A stretch of 9,526 bases of DNA. Source: Pseudomonadota bacterium (lineage in GTDB: Bacteria; Pseudomonadota; Alphaproteobacteria; Rhizobiales; Xanthobacteraceae). Shown one piece after another: positions 7,181 through 9,526 of this stretch (position 1 is its first letter; each line of letters opens with the position of its first letter). The position numbers were made by a program, and so were the translations under genes. Below the pieces are notes generated by a model. It worked only from the letters and a program-made list of their open reading frames with translations. It ran no database searches and was not told the origin of the DNA. The stretch lies in the NCBI GenBank assembly GCA_021823875.1, contig JAKAMD010000109.1:1-9526 (forward strand). The letters run 5' to 3'.

Positions 7181-7200
7181 GCGGCGCCCGCGCGGGCCGC
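7181..7200 (+). other. GC palindrome / stem-loop after lysR
   Basis: GCCCGCGCGGGC (7186-7197) is a perfect 12-bp palindrome, and with a two-base bulge the flanking GCGG/CCGC can extend the stem. It begins two bases after the lysR stop. No T-run follows, so termination is possible but unproven. The rest of the gap to the next gene (7201-7332) has a short AT-rich patch (TATCACTAAAATTCATATCG, 7201-7220) that could hold a promoter or LysR site for the cyclase genes; no convincing -35/-10 pair is visible. Confidence 0.35.
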
Positions 7201-7332
7201 TATCACTAAAATTCATATCGCCAGCCGGACAAAGAATTGGACGCAAAGCCCGCGGCTGCCCACAGTCGGCGCTCCAGCGGGGCGCGGACCGAAGAGATTT
7301 TTGCGCGTTGCAGCAAGAGCAGGAGTCGATAG

Positions 7333-8142
7333 ATGACACAGGTGGTTGATCCGGAAAGCGGGCTTGCCTTCGTCGAGCTCAGCCATCCGTGGGGCATGTA
7401 TACGCCGATCCATCCGGGCTACGAGGAGATCAAGCTGGAGCGCATCACGCACCATGCCAAGCAGGGCGTGATGACGCACAAGATCGTCACTATCTTCCAT
7501 ACCTCGACGCATGTGAACGCACCGATCCATCTGATCCCGGAGGCGCCCGCGGTCGGCGATCTGCCGCTGCAGACCTTCTTCGGCCCCGGCGTCGCGCTCT
7601 CGATCCCCAAGAAAAAATGGGACCTGATCGAGCCGGCCGATCTGGAAAAAGCGACGCCGAAGATCGAGGCAGATGACATCGTGCTGATCAATACTGGCTG
7701 GCACCGCAAATACGCCGACAGCAAGGAGTATTTCGGTCATGCGCCGGGCTTAAGTGAAGCGGCCGCGCAATGGCTGGTGAATAAAAAAGTGAAGTTGGTC
7801 GGCGTTGACACGGCCTGCGTCGATCATCCGCTCGCCACCTCGCTCGGGCCGCATCGTAACGGCCCGCAAATAAAATATCTGCTGCCGGAATACAAAGAGG
7901 CGACCGGACGCGAAGCGATCGCCGATTTCCCGAAATGGAATCCGGCGCACCGCGCGCTGCTTTCCGCCGGCATCCCCACCATCGAGAATGTCGGCGGCGA
8001 TCTCGACAGCGTGAGCGGCAAGCGCCTCACCTTGCAGGGCTTCCCCTGGAAATGGCTGGAGGGCGACGCCTGCGTGATCCGCCTGGTCGCGATCTTCGAT
8101 CCGTCCGGCAACTATCGCATTGAGTCGGGAGCGGCCAGCTGA
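7333..8142 (+). CDS. Cyclase-family metal-dependent hydrolase, first tandem copy (variant metal motif)
   Basis: A 269-residue protein of the cyclase family (the fold of bacterial kynurenine formamidase KynB and isatin hydrolase), which uses a divalent metal to hydrolyse amide, lactam or lactone bonds. The hallmark motif HxGTHxDxPxH is present at residues 56-66 but reads HTSTHVNAPIH: Ser for Gly58, and Asn62 where the metal-ligand Asp normally sits. The codon is AAC at 7516-7518, one base from GAC. The rest matches the next gene closely, including FFGPGVALSIPKKKWD, DDIVLINTGWH, VKLVGVDTACVDHP and the C-terminal IENVGGDLD. A good ribosome site AGGAG lies seven bases before the ATG. It may be a specialised enzyme, one half of a hetero-oligomer with its paralog, or inactive. 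The intact frame and conserved sequence argue against decay. Substrate unknown. Confidence 0.92.
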   Translation: MTQVVDPESGLAFVELSHPWGMYTPIHPGYEEIKLERITHHAKQGVMTHKIVTIFHTSTHVNAPIHLIPEAPAVGDLPLQTFFGPGVALSIPKKKWDLIEPADLEKATPKIEADDIVLINTGWHRKYADSKEYFGHAPGLSEAAAQWLVNKKVKLVGVDTACVDHPLATSLGPHRNGPQIKYLLPEYKEATGREAIADFPKWNPAHRALLSAGIPTIENVGGDLDSVSGKRLTLQGFPWKWLEGDACVIRLVAIFDPSGNYRIESGAAS

Positions 8143-8192
8143 GCGCATCGTTCCGCCGTTTCGCCCGCCAACAGATTCAGGAACACGTCATC

Positions 8193-8990
8193 ATGGCAAC
8201 GCAATCGATCAAGGATCTGCAGTTCTACGACCTCAGCACGCGCTGGGGTCACGGCATGCCGCAATGGCCCTCGCGCGCCAATCTCAATGTGCGCGTCGTG
8301 GAATTTCACGCCAAGGATGGTCTCTTGGTGCAGCAGTTCGAAGGCATCATGCATCGCGGCACCCATATGGATGCCCCGATCCATGTGGAGGAGAACCAGC
8401 CGACCATCACCGGCTATCCGCTCTGGCGCTTCTTCGGCACCGGCGTCGCGGTGTCGATCCCCAAGGGCAAGTGGGGCGTGATCACGCCGAAGGATCTGGA
8501 AAACGCCGAGCCGAAGATCCGCAAGAACGACATCGTGATGATCAATACGGGAAGCCACCTGAAGTACGGCGATAATCCCGACTATTTCGCCTATTCGCCT
8601 GGCCTTTACAAAGAAGCGGCTGAATGGCTGGTGGAACGTCAGGTCAAGCTGGTTGGCGTCGATGTGCAGGCCCTCGACCATCCGCTCGGCACCTTCCTCG
8701 GGCCGCACGGGCCAGGACCAGCGCAGCCACATCTCTTGACCGAATACAAGGCCGAGACCGGACGCGAGATCATCGAGGACTTCCCCTATTGGGAACCCGC
8801 ACACAAGATCATGATGACCAACGGCATTCCGGGCATCGAGAACATCGGCGGGGAGATCGACAAGATCACCGGCAAGCGCTGCACCTTCTTCGCCTTCCCC
8901 TGGCGCTGGCCGGACGGCGAAGGCTGCCACCTGCGCGTGGTGGCGGCGATCGATCCGACGCAGACCTTCCGTTTCGAGACCGGGCGTTGA
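8193..8990 (+). CDS. Cyclase-family metal-dependent hydrolase, second tandem copy (canonical motif)
   Basis: A 265-residue cyclase-family hydrolase, roughly half identical by eye to the preceding protein along its full length, so the two arose by duplication. The metal motif is canonical: HRGTHMDAPIH at residues 54-64, giving His54, His58, Asp60 and His64. Other shared blocks are VAVSIPKGKW, NDIVMINTGSH, VKLVGVDVQALDHP, ETGREIIEDFPYWEPAH and IENIGGEIDKITGKR. Family members open amides or lactams such as N-formylkynurenine and isatin, or related cyclic compounds; no tryptophan-pathway genes are nearby, so a kynurenine role is not favoured. It starts 50 bp after the first copy, with AGGAA nine bases before the ATG, and is followed 25 bp later by the SDR gene, suggesting one transcript. 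Substrate unknown. Confidence 0.94.
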   Translation: MATQSIKDLQFYDLSTRWGHGMPQWPSRANLNVRVVEFHAKDGLLVQQFEGIMHRGTHMDAPIHVEENQPTITGYPLWRFFGTGVAVSIPKGKWGVITPKDLENAEPKIRKNDIVMINTGSHLKYGDNPDYFAYSPGLYKEAAEWLVERQVKLVGVDVQALDHPLGTFLGPHGPGPAQPHLLTEYKAETGREIIEDFPYWEPAHKIMMTNGIPGIENIGGEIDKITGKRCTFFAFPWRWPDGEGCHLRVVAAIDPTQTFRFETGR

Positions 8991-9015
8991 GAAACAAAAA
9001 ATTGCGGGGGTTGAA

Positions 9016-9526
9016 ATGATATCCGACGTATTGCGCCATCCGCTTTCGCTGTTCGATGTCAAGGACAAGGTGGCGTTGATCACCGGTGCCTCCGGCGCTT
9101 TCGGCCGTGGCTGCGCGCTGGCGCTCGGTTCGCTCGGCGCCAAACTGGTGCTGGTGTCGGGCAGCAAGGACGAGCTCGACACGGTGGCCGCCGAGGCCAA
9201 GGAGATCGGCGCCAATTTCCGCACCCTGGTGGCGCGGCCTGACAGCCTCGCCGACGCGCAGGCCATGCTGAAGGCGGCGCTCGACGCCTATGGCCGCGTC
9301 GACCAGTTGGTGGTCGCTTCCGGCATGAACAAGGCAGGTTTCATCCAGGACCTTGCCTACGAGGATTGGCAGCGCGTGATGGACGCCAATGTGCGCGGCG
9401 CCTGGTTCATGGCCAAGGCGGTCGGCAGCTATTGGATCGAGAACAAGGTGCGCGGCAAGATGCTGTTGATGTCCTCGGTGCGCGGACGCCACGGCAACTA
9501 TTCGGGCTACACCGGCTATTGCACCT
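9016..9526 (+). CDS. Short-chain dehydrogenase/reductase (SDR) family oxidoreductase, 3' end outside window
   Basis: The first 170 residues are visible. SDR enzymes move hydride between NAD(P)(H) and an alcohol/ketone pair. A 16-residue leader is followed by the Rossmann motif TGASGAFG (23-30; canonical TGxxxGxG, with Ala28 in place of the middle glycine). The NNAG region is altered to ASGMN (101-105). The active-site Asn125 (DANVRG), Ser154 (MSSVRG) and Tyr168 (GYC) are in place at the correct spacing; the partner lysine would fall just past the edge. No acidic residue ends the second strand (LVLVSGSK), so NADP(H) is possible. The ATG at 9016 follows a G-run (9006-9010) that can serve as a ribosome site. 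Only 25 bp separate it from the second cyclase gene, so it likely belongs to that operon and handles an alcohol or ketone intermediate. Substrate unknown. Confidence 0.92.
   Translation, partial: MISDVLRHPLSLFDVKDKVALITGASGAFGRGCALALGSLGAKLVLVSGSKDELDTVAAEAKEIGANFRTLVARPDSLADAQAMLKAALDAYGRVDQLVVASGMNKAGFIQDLAYEDWQRVMDANVRGAWFMAKAVGSYWIENKVRGKMLLMSSVRGRHGNYSGYTGYCT

Noticed and set aside
6132..7349. Plus-strand open frame (405 codons) overlapping lysR in another frame
   Set aside because: Arg/Ala-rich shadow; the 6247-7179 frame carries the clear LysR helix-turn-helix and effector domain.
7333..8990. Kynurenine formamidase (kynB) assignment for the cyclase genes
   Set aside because: The fold and motif match, but no kynurenine-pathway neighbour is present, and the family covers many substrates; the one copy with a changed motif also argues against a plain KynB call.
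8112..9266. Minus-strand open frame (384 codons) opposite the second cyclase and the SDR
   Set aside because: Antisense to two well-supported genes with canonical motifs; no domain seen.

Overview
The window is GC-rich, densely packed bacterial DNA with a catabolic gene content: a TRAP transporter, a molybdenum hydroxylase-type subunit, a crotonase, two cyclase-family hydrolases, a short-chain dehydrogenase and a LysR regulator. The gene style fits a Proteobacterium, most likely an alphaproteobacterium of the Bradyrhizobium/Xanthobacteraceae kind. That placement rests on gene content and composition only and is tentative. I see no mobile element, tRNA, rRNA, CRISPR array or sign of gene decay.

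Layout. Left half, minus strand, read from right to left: dctP (solute-binding protein, 5832-4798), a 96-bp gap with two stem-loops, dctQ (4701-4213), dctM (4216-2912), a large molybdopterin-binding subunit of the xanthine dehydrogenase family (2915-522), and a crotonase that runs off the left edge (525 to <1). The last three junctions are all 4-bp ATGA overlaps, so transporter and enzymes form one tightly coupled operon. Centre: a ~410-bp divergent control region (5833-6246) with a near-perfect 19-bp direct repeat and a 17-bp dyad, followed by a LysR-type regulator on the plus strand (6247-7179). Right part, plus strand: a 153-bp gap with a GC palindrome and an AT-rich patch, two tandem paralogous cyclase-family metal hydrolases (7333-8142 and 8193-8990), and an SDR oxidoreductase that runs off the right edge (9016 to >9526).

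How the genes may work together (inference). The TRAP system would import a small organic acid or a related cyclic compound. The molybdenum enzyme would hydroxylate it with water-derived oxygen. One or both cyclase-family hydrolases would open a lactone, lactam or amide bond. The SDR and crotonase would handle alcohol/ketone and acyl-CoA steps. LysR, sitting between the two arms, is the obvious candidate to switch both on in response to the substrate. The substrate cannot be read from the sequence.

The most notable points are: the first cyclase carries Asn where its tandem paralog keeps the metal-ligand Asp of the HxGTHxDxPxH motif; the molybdenum subunit has no iron-sulfur or FAD partner gene in the window; the crotonase lacks one of the two classical hydratase glutamates; and the central control region holds an unexplained pair of 19-bp repeats.
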